From assembly GCA_029817715.1 (NCBI GenBank), contig JARUPY010000248.1, positions 2,232,001 through 2,296,000 on the forward strand: a stretch of DNA of 64,000 bases, given 5' to 3'. Position 1 is the stretch's first letter; each line of letters opens with the position of its first letter. Shown here in pieces: positions 47,111-59,699 of the stretch. The notes under the pieces are model-generated. The model searched no databases and was not told the origin of the DNA. It saw nothing but the letters and a program-made list of their open reading frames with translations. Made by a program: the position numbers and the translations under genes. Source of the DNA: Melastoma dodecandrum (lineage: Eukaryota > Streptophyta > Magnoliopsida > Myrtales > Melastomataceae).

Positions 47111-47815
47111 AAGCTCAAGTTATTTCTTAATTTCCAAATTGGAGATGCATTTGGCTGGTATTCGAGACTTCTCCCGAATATCATCCTGTTTTGGGTCGAG
47201 ATGCAGACCCAGTTCCTCAATGCATTTGATAAATTGGAATCAATGACCCAGTTACATTAGATGAATGTGAAAGTAACTTTTCTGAATGGTAATATCTTGA
47301 AGAATGTTTATATAGAACATCCAAAAGGTTTTTGTAAAAGATGAATCTTAGCACATGGTTTTGCAAGTTGAAGAAGTCCACTTTTTTACTAAAGCAGGCT
47401 TCACGACAATGATACTTGAAGTTTGATGAGGTGGTATCATCCTTTGGATTCATTAAGAATCTGTTTGATCAACGTGTTTAAATGAGGATTAGTGGGAGTA
47501 ATTTCATTTTTTATGCTCTGTGGATGTTATCCTACTGGCAAGTAATGATTTAACATTACTACATGTAATCAAGGATATGTTGTCAAAAACTTCTGATGTG
47601 AAGGATTTACGCGAAGCTGCTTATGTGCTTAGGATTGATATTCGTCGAGACAAATCTTGAGGTATGTTGGGCCCGAGTTAAATGGCTTATATTGAGACTT
47701 GCAAACTTGATCAATTCTCTATGCAGACTTGCAAACTTGGAGAAGCACCAAAGTAAAGTGAGATAAGTCCAACAGAGATCAATTCCCTAAGAATGATATT
47801 GGGAAAGAGTTCATG

Positions 47816-48168
47816 AAAGATATACCTTACAACAATGCAGTTGACAACTTGTTGTATGCTCGGGTTTATACTAAACCGGATCTTGCCTTTCCTGTTAGTG
47901 TTCTTGGGGATGAGCATTGGACTGCTATTAAGAAAATAATGAGATATTTGCAATGAACTAAAAGCGACATGTTAGTTTATCGGAACATGGATAACTTCGA
48001 GGTAGTGATTTTAACTTCAGTGGTTGTTCTGATGACATGAAGTACCTCAGGCTATATATTCATGTTAGTTAGAAGAGCTGTTTCCTAGAAAAGTATTAAA
48101 GAAACTCTTATAATAACTTACTTGACTATGCATGCAAACCTTGTTGCATGTTATGAGGCATTTTCTCA
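47816..48168 (+). pseudogene. Copia-type RT/RNase H fragment
   Basis: It shows the Copia pattern 'IPYNNAVDNLLYARVYTKPD', then 'HWTAIKKIMRYLQ' followed by a stop, then in shifted frames 'TSGYIFML' and 'MHANLVACYEA', which correspond to the ordered RT tail and RNase H motifs of Ty1/Copia polyproteins. A segment is deleted between the RT tail and 'HWTAIKK'. The 3' part is interrupted by the MULE-type element at 48177. Confidence 0.65.
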
Positions 48169-48176
48169 AAAATTTT

Positions 48177-48941
48177 AAGCAAATATACGTATACGTCCTT
48201 AACTATTGACGAACTTTCTTTTCTGTCAACATCTTTTTTCATATACAAAAATGTCACTAACTATGTTATCAACCTTTTTTATGGCCAATCTTAGACGACG
48301 TTAGGCAAATTGCCGACGTGGACATAACGGAGGTCCTACGTGGAAAAGACCAGAGACCTCCTACGTGAAAAAAAAGCAGATGTGGTCCAGACGTGGAAAA
48401 GAGATGGGTCCAGACATCGCCCCCAAATCAAAAATCAGATTTAGAACCCTAATTGGGAACCATAATCGGAGGCGGCAGAAGGAAGTGAGGCGGCAGAAGG
48501 AATCGGAGGCGGCAGAAGGAAGGGTTTGACAACATACCTAGTTCAAGCGAGTCACACATTGGGTCGCCTCACTTCGAAAGCACGCTTCCGATTACGGTCG
48601 CCTTCGCTTTCGTCTTCGCCATCGCCTTTCCCCTAAGCCTTCGCCTTCGCCTTCGCATTCCCCTTCGCCTCCGATTTCGTCAACGGTTCTGGACGAATTA
48701 GGGTTCCAACAGATTTTGTTGATCTCAATTTGGGGCTAAGAGGACTGAGGACCCCTCAACGTAGGAGGTCTCTGGTCTTTTCCATGTAGGACCTCCGTTA
48801 TGTCCACGTCGGCAATTTGCGTCTAAGATTGGCCATAAAAAAGGTTGATAACCTAGTTAGTGACATTTTTGTATATGAAAAAAAGATGTTGACAAAAAAG
48901 AAAGTTCGTCAATTGTTAGGGACATATACGTGTATTTTGCC
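48177..48941. mobile_element. Non-autonomous MULE-type element with long terminal inverted repeats
   Basis: The ends at 48177 and 48941 are inverted repeats of about 190 bp each with good identity: left 'acgtccttaactattgacga', right complement 'atgtccctaacaattgacga', and 'tggccaatcttagacg' on both sides. The inner parts stay loosely complementary for a further about 100 bp. The element (765 bp) is flanked by AAAATTTT at 48169-48176 and 48942-48949, an 8-bp (possibly 9-bp) target duplication as for Mutator-like elements. The core is built of 'ggaggcggcagaagg' and 'cttcgcctt' repeats and has no transposase. It inserted into an older Copia remnant. Confidence 0.8.
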
Positions 48942-48949
48942 AAAATTTT

Positions 48950-49499
48950 ATTGTGATGATTATGTTGCGATTCTACTCCCAAATGCTCCAATCAATTGAG
49001 CGATAGCAACCGTCTCTTATCTTCCTAGCAAACGGTGAAGACCAAGCAATGACACCGGATGGAAGTAAGTGAAAAAATCATGTAATATCCGTATATTAAG
49101 TCTGGATGTATGTATCTATAGGCCATTTTCATTTGAAAGTCCTGTAACCACCTAGAATTTTCAAAGAAAATTTCCAGAAATTTCAAATTCTCTCCAATCC
49201 CTTTCAGTCCCGCCCATCCTAACTTTGCGTAAAGAAATGATTTCACCCAATTTTTTTAATTCATATTTTTAAGAACGAAGTTTGCACTTTACAAGACATT
49301 TTTATTATATATTTGGCTCTCGAGGGAGACATGATTTTATAACATGGTTTTTTAATATTCGGTCCCCAGATCAAAGCATCAAATCCGAATCCAGTTTCTC
49401 GGTCGTCCAGCCCGAACTCGCGGTGACCACTCGCTCTTCGCCGTCCCACTCCGAGGTAAAGAACGCTCCATTCCCGTGAGGGCGTCGTCGATCGGGACC
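48950..49499. other. Promoter and 5' UTR region of the GPP gene
   Basis: AT-rich DNA turning GC-rich from about 49380. The antisense frames at 49371-49654 are shadows of the GPP exon 1 region. No other gene. Confidence 0.4.
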
Positions 49500-52325
49500 A
49501 TGGCGACCAGGGGGAGCGTGACCCACGTCATCTTCGACATGGACGGCCTCCTCCTCGGTAACCCATCGAATTTCCCCCACGCCCATTTGATTAAGCGATC
49601 CGGTGGAATCTCGTTGTTCTTCTGCTGTGGGATTTTAATTGGGTAATCCTGCAAGACGAGTTTCCCTACTCGTAGTAGTTGCTGCTGAAACCCATTTGAG
49701 AGATGCTGTAGATGCTCGTAGGCGGACTATTTGACGCTCGTTTGGTAGCAAATTGGTTTGATGTTAAGTTTTTGTGTGTGCTGCAGATACTGAGAAGTAT
49801 TATACCGAAGTCCAGGAAGTAATCCTGGCGAGGTATAATAAGACGTTTGATTGGGACCTCAAGGCAAAGATGATGGGGAAGAAAGCCATTGAGTCCGCTC
49901 GCATTTTCGTCGAGGAGAGCGGCATCAGCGACTCTCTCAGTCCCGAGGAGTTTCTCGTGCAAAGGGAGGATTTGTTGAGGACTCTGTTCCCTAACAGCGA
50001 CATGATGCCGGGTAATTTCTTTGTTGTTATGTATGTTTCTTTGTGACGAACGTAGTCTCGGTAGGGGGGCTATGAATGAATTCTCATTGCTGATTAATGG
50101 AAGCTAACTTTTATGAGCATCCCAGCCACACCGTGTGGGGTGATCCTGCTAGTGCGGTGCAGGGATAGTTGGTGCATTTCAAAGATGTGTTTAGCAGCTA
50201 ATATGGAGTGGTTTTTCATGATAAGTAGTCATTCGTTCCTCTCACTCAATTGCAAAATAAATCAATTCTGACTGTTATGGACCATTTTCCTGAAAGATGA
50301 AAAACTAATGCACCCCTGCAAGTGTTTTCAATAGTGAGCGCGATTTTGTCGTTCTTAAGAATGAACGCTGTGCCTGGGAATGGCAGAAGAAGAAAACTTA
50401 TGCATGGATACTACCATTGCTAATGGTTTGTGAGATTACAAACCCTTTAAAACCGTCTACTTCAGCCATCCTTTTTCTGAAGATGGGAGTCATTGTAGAG
50501 CTACATAGAGTAAGAGACCTGATTTTCGTATTAACTTCTTACAATCGGTGCGCATAAGAAACGTGCAGCCAGTTGGGCGAGTTTTTCGTATAATGTTCAC
50601 TTTTCTGGTGAAGGTTAGTTTCTGGGTTTTGCAATGATTTTATGGCTTTGTGTTATAAGATTTTGGCTTATTCTTATGAAGAAAATGACATTTGTTCACT
50701 AGTGTAAGGTACGTATGTATGTGCTGATTCTATCCATTTCTATATCACCCTAGTCGGAGAGTGTTGACGAGGATTCTAATGATCTATTAAGATTTTAATT
50801 GTAGTAAGCCCACATCAATGTTCCATTGTTCTATATCTATGGAGTTCGATTGGTGGAGAGAGATAGGTTGCAGAACTATGAAGTGGCTCCTTTAGTTATC
50901 TGTCGTTCATGAGTGCATACAAATGGGTACGCTATGCACTTGTTGTCCCTCGATCCCCGTGCTTGCAGGGGAGTGGTTAAAGCATTGGGGTTCATCTCTC
51001 TCTCTCTCTCTCTAGGACAGTTAATTTGAGATGCATAATATAATTGTTTTTATTCTGTGATCGAGCCTTCTGTACCTGCATTTTCCATTTTTCACAATGT
51101 ACTTGCTTGATCTGGAGAGATAAGTTCTATTCCCGGTTACTCTTAAGTTCTTTTTTCATTTTTTTGACTTCCAAATTCAGTGATGGTAAATTGTTTCAAA
51201 GCAGAGCAAGATCCTTTTCGATGTCTTTATGATGATTGCCGGGATGCTTTGCATTTGGATAGGATCAGTCCTTCAACACGTTCAGCATGGCTGTGGAAAA
51301 ACCATTGAGTAATCCGATGATGCACTGATGAAAACACAGTTTAAACTTAGTGCATGGGGTTAGAAAATGCTCTTGAATTGTTTATGGGAATGTGCGAGGC
51401 TTGCTGAATCATTCTGGGTGATCCACTCTGTTGATGGACTCGGCTGATTGGGCTCTGCATCCCTCTTCTTGTGTTTCCATAGCAGTCCTAAGTTATGCTC
51501 TCTTTAACTTTACTGTAGGGGCTAGCCGTCTGATCAGACACCTACATGAGAAAGGGATACCTATGGCTGTTGCAACAGGGTATCACTAATCTGTTCTTTT
51601 TCTCCTTTCTCAAATGACCTTTTATAGATAGTTTCTCCATCAATGTCCCTATGGTTATTTTGATCCATCGTGTTTGCAATTTGCAGCTCTACCAAGAGAC
51701 ATTTTGAATTGAAGACACAAAGGCACAAAGAAATCTTCTCCCTGATGCATCACATCGTAAATGGGGAGGATCCTGAAGTCAAACATGGGAAGCCAGCTCC
51801 TGACGTATTTCTTGCAGCTGCCAAGAGATTTGAGGTACGGTTGCTAAGCGCAGACTAGTTGCATCCTTTTGGTTAACTGTAGCAAAAACACCTTTGAGGT
51901 TAATAAGGCAAGGAAATTTCTAACACGGGTTTGACCATCTTCGAAATTGGCAGGGAGGCCCAGTTGATCCAGGGTCTGTTCTTGTCTTTGAGGATGCTCC
52001 AGCGGGGGTGAATGCGGGAAAGAACGCCGGAATGTAAGTGAATAGTGTGTGCATTTGCTCTCGTGGGCACTTTAACATGATCAATTCGGATAATACCTCG
52101 AGATTGCTATGCCATGTAGAAAAGTGAACAAAGAAAAGGGCCTGATGCGATTGAAAACTGGATAAATTGTCATACAGGCATGTGGTAATGGTACCGGATC
52201 CAAGGTTGGACCGCAGTCTTCATGATAGAGCGGATCAGGTGCTGGAGTCCCTGTTGGATTTCAATCCGGCCGAGTGGGGTTTACCGCCTCTCGAGAAACC
52301 TGATTCAATACAACAGACTACCTGA
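49500..52325 (+). CDS. GPP2: HAD-family glycerol-3-phosphatase-like (GPP) phosphatase
   Basis: Haloacid-dehalogenase phosphatase matching plant GPP1/GPP2 (annotated glycerol-3-phosphatase; related enzymes also act on pseudouridine- or FMN-type phosphates, so the substrate is uncertain). Six exons, 49500-49557, 49787-50011, 51519-51579, 51687-51834, 51954-52033 and 52178-52325, join exactly to 239 aa, the family length. HAD motif I is [11 protein letters not shown] (nucleophile Asp13, acid Asp15, split across intron 1), motif II MAVATGSST, motif III Lys in [10 protein letters not shown], motif [18 protein letters not shown]. The cap is residues 20-95. It has no transit peptide, so a cytosolic location is likely. 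The first ATG in a GC-rich context gives the standard N terminus. Intron 2 (1.5 kb) holds a (CT)n tract near 50998-51014. Confidence 0.94.
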
Positions 52326-55300
52326 TCGTGTCCGACGTATGCAACCCGGCAAGAGCTATTTTGCCTTTGGGACGTTGATTGCCTCAACGGAAGAAGAGGG
52401 CCGTGGGGGTAGGGAGATATCTTTTATTGACTCAGTAATAGTTAATGCCTTAATGGATCACTGTGCATCTGATTGATGCGTACCGTGGTATTGAAATCGT
52501 CTGCATGTGGAATCTTCTTCTTTCCTGTGCGATGTTTATTAACGTTTTTTTTTACCCATGTTGTGAGAGGGTGAAGGGACACGACACTCGTTGACAATTC
52601 ATCAATAGTACTGGTTCTATTATTACTGAACGGATTCCTCTATCATTGTAGTCGTCTATTTTGTTGTACGGACAGCGTGTGCGCCACGGACAGAAAAAGC
52701 CTCCCCCATGAAACTGACCGAACGATTTCTTCCTCTTTTTTTTTTTTTTTTTTTAAATTTTCGTTACCAAACCATTTTGATTGATCATTCGTCTCTGCTC
52801 CTGCCACGTTTACCAAAAAAGCATAATGAAATTTGTTTTGAACAGAAAGAATGGATCATGCATGATACATCCAAACTCGGGTTTCTCCGTTGATTTTGTT
52901 TTCTTTTCTGAAAGGGGAAAAAAGGGGGCGTTTTATGGGCAAGATATTAATGGGATTATCACGTATAGCATTTACTCCGTTCAAATCATTTTTTTAAAAA
53001 AAAAAAAAGAAAAATCATCTCTCGACCGTGTGAATGTGATCGATTTCTAAGCCTTTTAGAAATAATAAAAAAGGAGGGAAAATGTCCTAAAAGCACAAAC
53101 TTCGAGTGTGGGGAGGATCATAATTAAACTTCTTTTGAGAATCGGCCGGCCCTATGCCCCCCCCCCCCCACCCACCCACCAACCTTCAACCATATTTTAC
53201 TGATTCGCACGTCACTTGCGTGTGCTTACATGATATTGTATTTATTGGGATCTATGCCTTTTTCGTTTCTTGGCAATGGGCTACGAGATTTGATGAAAGG
53301 AGTTTTTAATATTTGTCGAGGAATTTGTGAAAATCATTGGGGGGGGGGGTGGGGGGGAATTAAGATAATAGTAAAGAAATGTTAATGGAGAGATTCTTTG
53401 GGATTGGAACCTCCCCTCCCGAGGGGGGGGGGGAGGGAAGGAGGAATAGTTGGTACAAACTGCTAGTTAGAATATGACAAGTTGCTTTCTTTCTGCTGCC
53501 TCCTGCTGCTCCCCCGATTATTAATTTTCTATTATTTATTATTTATATACATTATTATAATAAGTAGCTGACCAGAGGCCGCGTCTGTCTGTGGTCGGTG
53601 TTCCTGTTCCTGTTCCTGTCGTTGTTAATATGTTTTAATAATAGTTGGGAGTTGGCGAGCGAGGGACGTTTAACCCCCTGGTCTGCTCCATTCTCTTCTC
53701 TTCGGACGTGTAAAAAGATGGTCGGGTCGGGGAGGAATTCAGTCCCCTCCATCGCAACGGTCATGTTTACTTTTACGTGACAGGAAAGTATCAACATAAA
53801 CAAAATTAAAACCCCGTACGTGTAAAGTAGCAGCGGGGACGTGCAACACACGGCAGGGTGCCTCCCTCCTCCTCATTGAAATTTACATCAAAGTCGGGTC
53901 TTAGAAGGAAGGAAGTCAGTACAGTCAGTCAGTCAGCCATCTCCTACTTTACTTGTGGTCTTTGGATCACTACCCTTTTCCCCAACCCCCCCCAAGAAAC
54001 AGGAGAACACATGCACACACACACACACACATTTGGAACACGTCGCAGGAGAGCCATTTTCAACAGGATCACGTTATGCCTTGCCTTTGTCTGTATGTCT
54101 TTGTGAGCATGTGCAATGCCACTGTCAGCCATAAATTTAAGGAACAAAAAAAAGAAGCCTTTCTTTTTGGAGGACCTAAGAATCAATCCTTCTTTAGTCA
54201 TCGAGTTCATAATTCGTCCGTCTCCTTTTGATATCGCTTTGAGTTCACGTAAAGTTCCCCCATATACTTGAAACATTGATTCATTTCTCCTTTAAATTAA
54301 AATAAAAACATATCTGAATTATCCCAACTATTAAAAAGTCGATTAAAAAAGAAAAAATAAATTAATATGAGCATGAGAATCTTTTTTATATGACGTTAAA
54401 TTAAATTGGGGACAGTTCGACATAAATCATGATATAAAGTAAAATTCTCAGGGCAAGATGGAATTTATGGGTTGCTGCAGTTATTCGGAGACAGAAGAAA
54501 CAACACGAAGAAAGGAAAAAAGGAAAGGAGAGGAGAAACATGCAGACATCCCACCTCAACGACACGACCAACATCAGTCTCACGCCTTCCTTCTGTATCC
54601 TCCGAAAATATCCCATTTTGAATTCTATTGACATGAACATATTATTTTGTGCTTAAATTAATTCTGGCTCACGAAAAGCCATACTGTAACTCATTAAGAC
54701 CAGAAGGAAGGCGTAGGCCCGTAGTAAGTCGACGAAGGTGATTGTCAAGTCTATACGAGTCCAAATTGATAAATGATATGGATAAAAATCATAACCGCCG
54801 AGATCAAATTGTTACCGAGATTTACGGGGTTAGTTGGGAGGAGCACGATCCGAAAAGATATTATGAGGACGTGTTCGACATCCCAGGCACACGAAGATTC
54901 AATATAAAATGAGAAAAGATCTCTCTTAACAAACACGACAATCAAACTTAGTTAATAGACATCCAGACCCCGACCTGGGTGAACTCGCAAGGGTTCTTGG
55001 TCTTCACTTCCACCATTAGAGTGAGCAATTGTAGTTCTGGTAACCAATCTCCGTCATCACTTCATCGTCGGAACGAGCAACCGTAACCCTGACAGCCAAT
55101 TCCTGCCTTCACTCCATCTTCTTGGTGAGCAACCGTAGCCTCGACACCAAAGCTCCGCCTTCGTTCCCCCGTCCAGCATCCACATCCGTCGCTACCTTCA
55201 ACCATACTCCGTCCACCATCCCTCTAGAAGCCGATTTTCACCACTCTAGTCCGCAAGTCTAAGACGTAAGCAGCAAGTCTATGGTGTCACCACCACCCGC

Positions 55301-57552
55301 ATCATCTTTTTCTTCGTTTTTATGGCCGTAAGGTTTTGATTTTATTGTAAAGACATCGTTTAGTATCATCTTTCATTTGATTTCATTTACTGGCGTTCAC
55401 ATCCGAATTCCTGTGAGCAATCGTGTCAAATATTTCCGACGTAATCCGTCTTCGACGCGAACAATTTTGTAATTACTATCAGTTTTGAATAATCAATACG
55501 GGGGAATTAAGTGTTTTCTCTTGTTCGTTTTCTTTTTTTTGGGGGGGAGGGGGGAGGAGGGGGAGTACAAGAAGTAGTTATGAGTTATTACCACCCCTTT
55601 TCTGTATAGAAAGGAGGGGAGAGAGAGCAACAGTTGTATTTAATTAATGTCCCACGACTTGTAGCTGTCAATGCTTGCTGCTCAAATTCATTGACACTCC
55701 CCCCCCATCCCCCCAAGCACCAAAAAACAATTCCAAATTAATTAAAAAGGAAGAGGAGAAAGAGAGAAAGGCAAGGTCGGTATCAATCGTGTGTGTTTTC
55801 TGGTGGCCCCGGCAGTGTCGGCTGATGAGGAGATTTGTAAAATTTTATTCTTACTTTTTTAGTTTATTTTTTGGAGGAGGGGGACAGATCAGGTCATTGT
55901 TTGGGTCCCGACCGCCAGTTCATTGACTCACGTACAACCCCAAAAATGCAACCCCCCCTTTAATTTTGAAAGGTTTTCTTTCTTTCTTTCCTTTTCGTTT
56001 AAGAAAAACAAAGATCAGTTTCTATTAATTCGAGTTTACAATTCAAAACATATATATATATATAGATCGACGATGAATGACAGCGTGGAGTCATATGCCA
56101 AGACATTACATCTTACTTGTTCGTATACAACAAACATTGATCGATGGACGCTCGAGACAATGTCGGGACGAAGTCTCAACGAGAATCTCTTTTAGTTTGG
56201 ACGCTCATCTAACCTTCTCTCCTCCGCTTAAAATGTTTCCTTGTGGCCCTGTACCTCTTCCCGGACACCACCCGAAGACTTCTCGTGGGGTCCCCTTCCT
56301 TCGTCGAATATCGTTCCGGTTCCAGTCGCCTCCCAATCAGATGCCGTTGATTTAGACATCATCTACCAAAGCTTAGCATGGTCTCCTACCATTTTCGGGA
56401 TTTGAATTCTTCATTTCAATGGTGTGAAAATGAAATTGTAATGTCGTATGATGATGGTACGGTTGGCCGACTGAAGACCGATGGGTTTGAAAAGGGAAAA
56501 TACCTAACTAGCGTAGAAACGCCTTGCTCTTCCATTATATGTGTGCCTAAATAGGGTTATGGAACCCAACAATTCAATTAAAGGAAGAAAAGGGGGACTG
56601 AGTAATCCTTTTCTGTTAGCTTTTCTATTTGGAGAAGTGGACCATCGAATGAAGAGAGGATTTCTTTCTATAACAAAAGAAAAAAAAATGGAGAATGTTT
56701 TTTAGGCAACATTTTTTGTAATATTAGTACAATGTGGATGAAGAAGAAACCTGCCTAGGGAGTATCTTCGTGCACGCTTTAATGCGATTCTTACTTCCTC
56801 CCTCGAAAACCAAACGTCGCTTAAGATTTGAAGGGGAACAACATTTGGCATGTGTTAATTTAATTTATTTTCATTTTTTTTCTTTGGATCAAAGGGACAA
56901 GGCATATGAATGCATTAAAGACTTAATTTATTTCTCGGGGTTTTCATCCTTCGTTTTAGGAGTTAACGGGTCAATTACGTTTGGGAGATGTGATTATATT
57001 TAAGAGGGGCAGAGAAGAAAGGATATGATATATTTACAAAATGACAACATTTTCACACACAAAAAAAAAACATCCTAATTTACACATGACTGAATCGTGT
57101 TAGAACTTCTACTAAGTTGAACAAATTTTGTTTTATTTTATTATATTTTTTCGTCCTACACATTGTGAACTACGGCAAAGCCAAACATAGCCTCCCACTT
57201 ATTTTCTCTTTTATGGGTACTAAGTCCCTTCTTTCTTATCTCATTTTCTTATTCACGAGGCGCAAAAAAAATAATCAATAGGTTAATATTCGTCGAACTG
57301 TATTATAAACCAAGTCTCATTTAAAATATAGGCTAAGAAATCTGTTTAGCCTTGAATTAAGAGTAAAAAATGGCGGTCCGATATAATTTAAGTAGGTAAC
57401 GCAATGAATTACCTAACGCAATGAATAAATTAGTAATCGTTGTCTATTAAAAAATATATAAAAAAATTAATGATACAATCGCTTTCATTTCCTCTAGACA
57501 CACGTAGAAACACAAATCCCCCGGCCTTGCTTGCGCTTTGCTTATCTCCTCC
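52326..57552. other. Gene-free stretch between GPP and the IAA33-like gene
   Basis: 5.2 kb without a supported gene. It holds homopolymer tracts (T about 52738-52754; C about 53158-53169; G about 53340-53349 and 53424-53433), a (CAGT)n-like tract near 53920-53935, a (CA)n tract near 54015-54030, a G-rich tract near 55541-55563, and a (TA)n tract near 56052-56063. 54950-55300 carries repeated 'gtgagcaa(c/t)cgtag' phrases (three near-copies about 60 bp apart), but no protein match. The 3' UTR of GPP and the promoter of the next gene lie at the ends. Confidence 0.4.
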
Positions 57553-57559
57553 CTTATAA
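57553..57559 (+). promoter_or_regulatory. TATA box of the IAA33-like gene
   Basis: TTATAAA in the context cccTTATAAAcaaac, 110-116 bases before the ATG at 57669, which implies a 5' UTR of about 80 bases ending in a GAA repeat. Confidence 0.5.
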
Positions 57560-57668
57560 ACAAACAAACCTCCCTCCCCCAACCCCATCTCCGAAAAGAA
57601 ACTCTTCTTCTCAGTAATAAACAAAACCGAGAGGTTTTGGGACCAAGAAGAAGAAGAAGATAAGGTAG

Positions 57669-58451
57669 ATGGAGGCCTTCAGCTCTCAGGGATGGCAACA
57701 AGTTCACCGCGAGAGGAACCACGTGATCCCCTCCCCTCCTCCTCACCTCCTTCCCTCCTCTTCCTTCACCCTCAACCCTGCTTTCCCCGCTGGCTTCGTC
57801 CGAAACCCTACTTCGGCTAGATCCGGCGGTGGAGGAGGTAGCAGCGGCAGCAAAGGCTTCCTCCGTTTCCCTGGGTTCGAGGACGACCTCCTCGTGTCAT
57901 CGGTGATCCCTGCTGTGACCGTGGTCATCGAGGGCCGCTCAATCTGCCACCGCATAAGCTTGCACAAGCACGACGGATACCCTAGCCTCGCAAGGGCCCT
58001 GAGGAAGATGTTTGTGGACGAGGATGAGCATGCAGGCACGGTTGATTCAGAGAAGGACCTCGATCTCTCGAATGCTGTCCCGGGGCACCTCATCGCTTAC
58101 GAAGACATGGAGAATGATCTCCTCCTCGTCGGCGACCTCAATTGGAAGTAAAGCCTTCCTCCTCCTCCTCCTCCTCCTCCTCTTCTTCTTCTTCCTCCTC
58201 TTCCTCTTCATAAATCGAGGATATCCTAATTGTGATGAAGGATATAGAAATAGGCGAAAGCCTTGTCTTCTCTGTCTCGCACGGCTAATTCATTTTCTTT
58301 TCCTTTTATCTCTTATTTTCTTTTTCTTTCGGGGTGGTTGTTACTCACTTCGGCTCTCGGCAGGGATTTCGTAAGAGTGACCAAGAGGATAAGGATCTTG
58401 CCGGTGAAAGGGCCTAACTCATCATCCAGGTACAGGAGCGGATCAGCCTGA
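57669..58451 (+). CDS. IAA33: IAA33-like non-canonical Aux/IAA protein
   Basis: Nuclear auxin-signalling regulator of the Aux/IAA family, IAA33 type. Exons 57669-58147 and 58364-58451 join in frame to 188 aa. The C-terminal PB1 (domain III/IV) region is visible: domain III with the basic-face Lys/Arg in TVVIEGRSICHRISLHKHDG YPSLARALRKMF (two adjoining blocks) and domain IV with the acidic OPCA-like YEDMENDLLLVGDLNWKDF, then VRVTKRIRILP. The N-terminal 70 residues are Pro/Ser/Gly-rich and lack both the LxLxL repression motif and the GWPPV degron. Arabidopsis IAA33 has the same lack and is reported to be auxin-stable and linked to root-tip development. Intron 1 contains (CTC)n and (TTC)n repeats right after the donor at 58148. 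Confidence 0.92.
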
Positions 58452-59699
58452 GGAACGGCACAACCATATCCACGCTGCCATACGAATGGAAGTATGTCTT
58501 CTTACAACAACCGTCGGAACTCTAAAAAGTTATACCCTGGCCATGCGTAGTATGTGCTCTTGGATCACTGTCGAAAATCAGACGCTTCGTATATCGTTGG
58601 TGGCAAAAGTAGGAGATGGACGCTTTCATTTTAAGGAAGAAGAAGAAGAAGAAGAAGAAGAAGAAGAGAAACATGATTTCAAACCCTTTATGAAATACTC
58701 AGTGTTATGCTTTTTTTTTTTGGTGTGATAAAAAGTTTGAGTCCAGAAAATGTAATAAGACTGGCATGGCAGTACTTTTCCCTACTTATATATACGAAAT
58801 GATAATATGTTATCATAAAACGCGTGATCATTGCTTAACTCTCTCCCATGATCAGTAGCGAGATGAGAAGGTATACTTTGTCGTTCGACGTGATTGTTTA
58901 ATAATTACTCGATATTAGCTGGTTTGCTCTCGTATCCGAGTCCCGAGCGATACCCAAGTAAGACACTGAATATCGAGGATTTGTCCAGGAGGATCGATCG
59001 AGAAAGCTTTCGATGGTTTTAACATCTCAAGAAGAGATCCTGAATTTCATGAAATATTATTGGGAGGGGGGGGAGGTCATTGGATCGTGTGTGATTTTTG
59101 ATTTTTTCCCCTTTCCTCGATCAAAATTCTTGGCAAATTTGATAAGGTTAGAAGACCAAGGAGAGGTTCTGATTCCAAGGAAAGGCTAGTTCGAGAAGGG
59201 TGGGTTTATGAAATCCCCACACTGCAAATAACTATTTGCATCATTTCCACTGCGTGAGAACTCGAAGGTTATTTTGTAACGATTTGCTTTTGCTTTGCCT
59301 TTGTCTCTAATCACGAGTTATTTCTTTGACTCAAATATCGACATATCTTATAGAAACAAAACAGATCACGTATATGATCAATAGGCCGCATTAACATAAT
59401 ATCGTAAGAAGCCTCTGCCTTTGTCATTCCGGAACTCCTCGAAGACGGCCAGACAATACACGCGAAGACAAATTTACTCGAGCAGCAGATGGTAGGAGAG
59501 AAAACCTAGCTAATACAAAGTCTAGTATACGCTACTTGTAAAATACACGGTCACTTGTTGGTGGCCTATTCGACAAATTGCGATCCGCGAATGCCACCAC
59601 TATAGACGCAGGATCTACCTAATTGTATTTACTCATCGTACAAAAGCACACAGGGGAAAAAATGTTCGGCAGAAGTTTTGTTCTTCGTCAATGCGCCTT
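58452..59699. other. Downstream of IAA33-like gene, no gene seen
   Basis: 3' UTR and intergenic DNA. A (GAA)n microsatellite lies at about 58636-58665, inside the presumed 3' region. No frame matches a family. Confidence 0.4.

Noticed and set aside
48817..48999. 60-codon frame across the right TIR of the MULE-type element
   Set aside because: It lies in the inverted repeat and has no conserved start or homologue.
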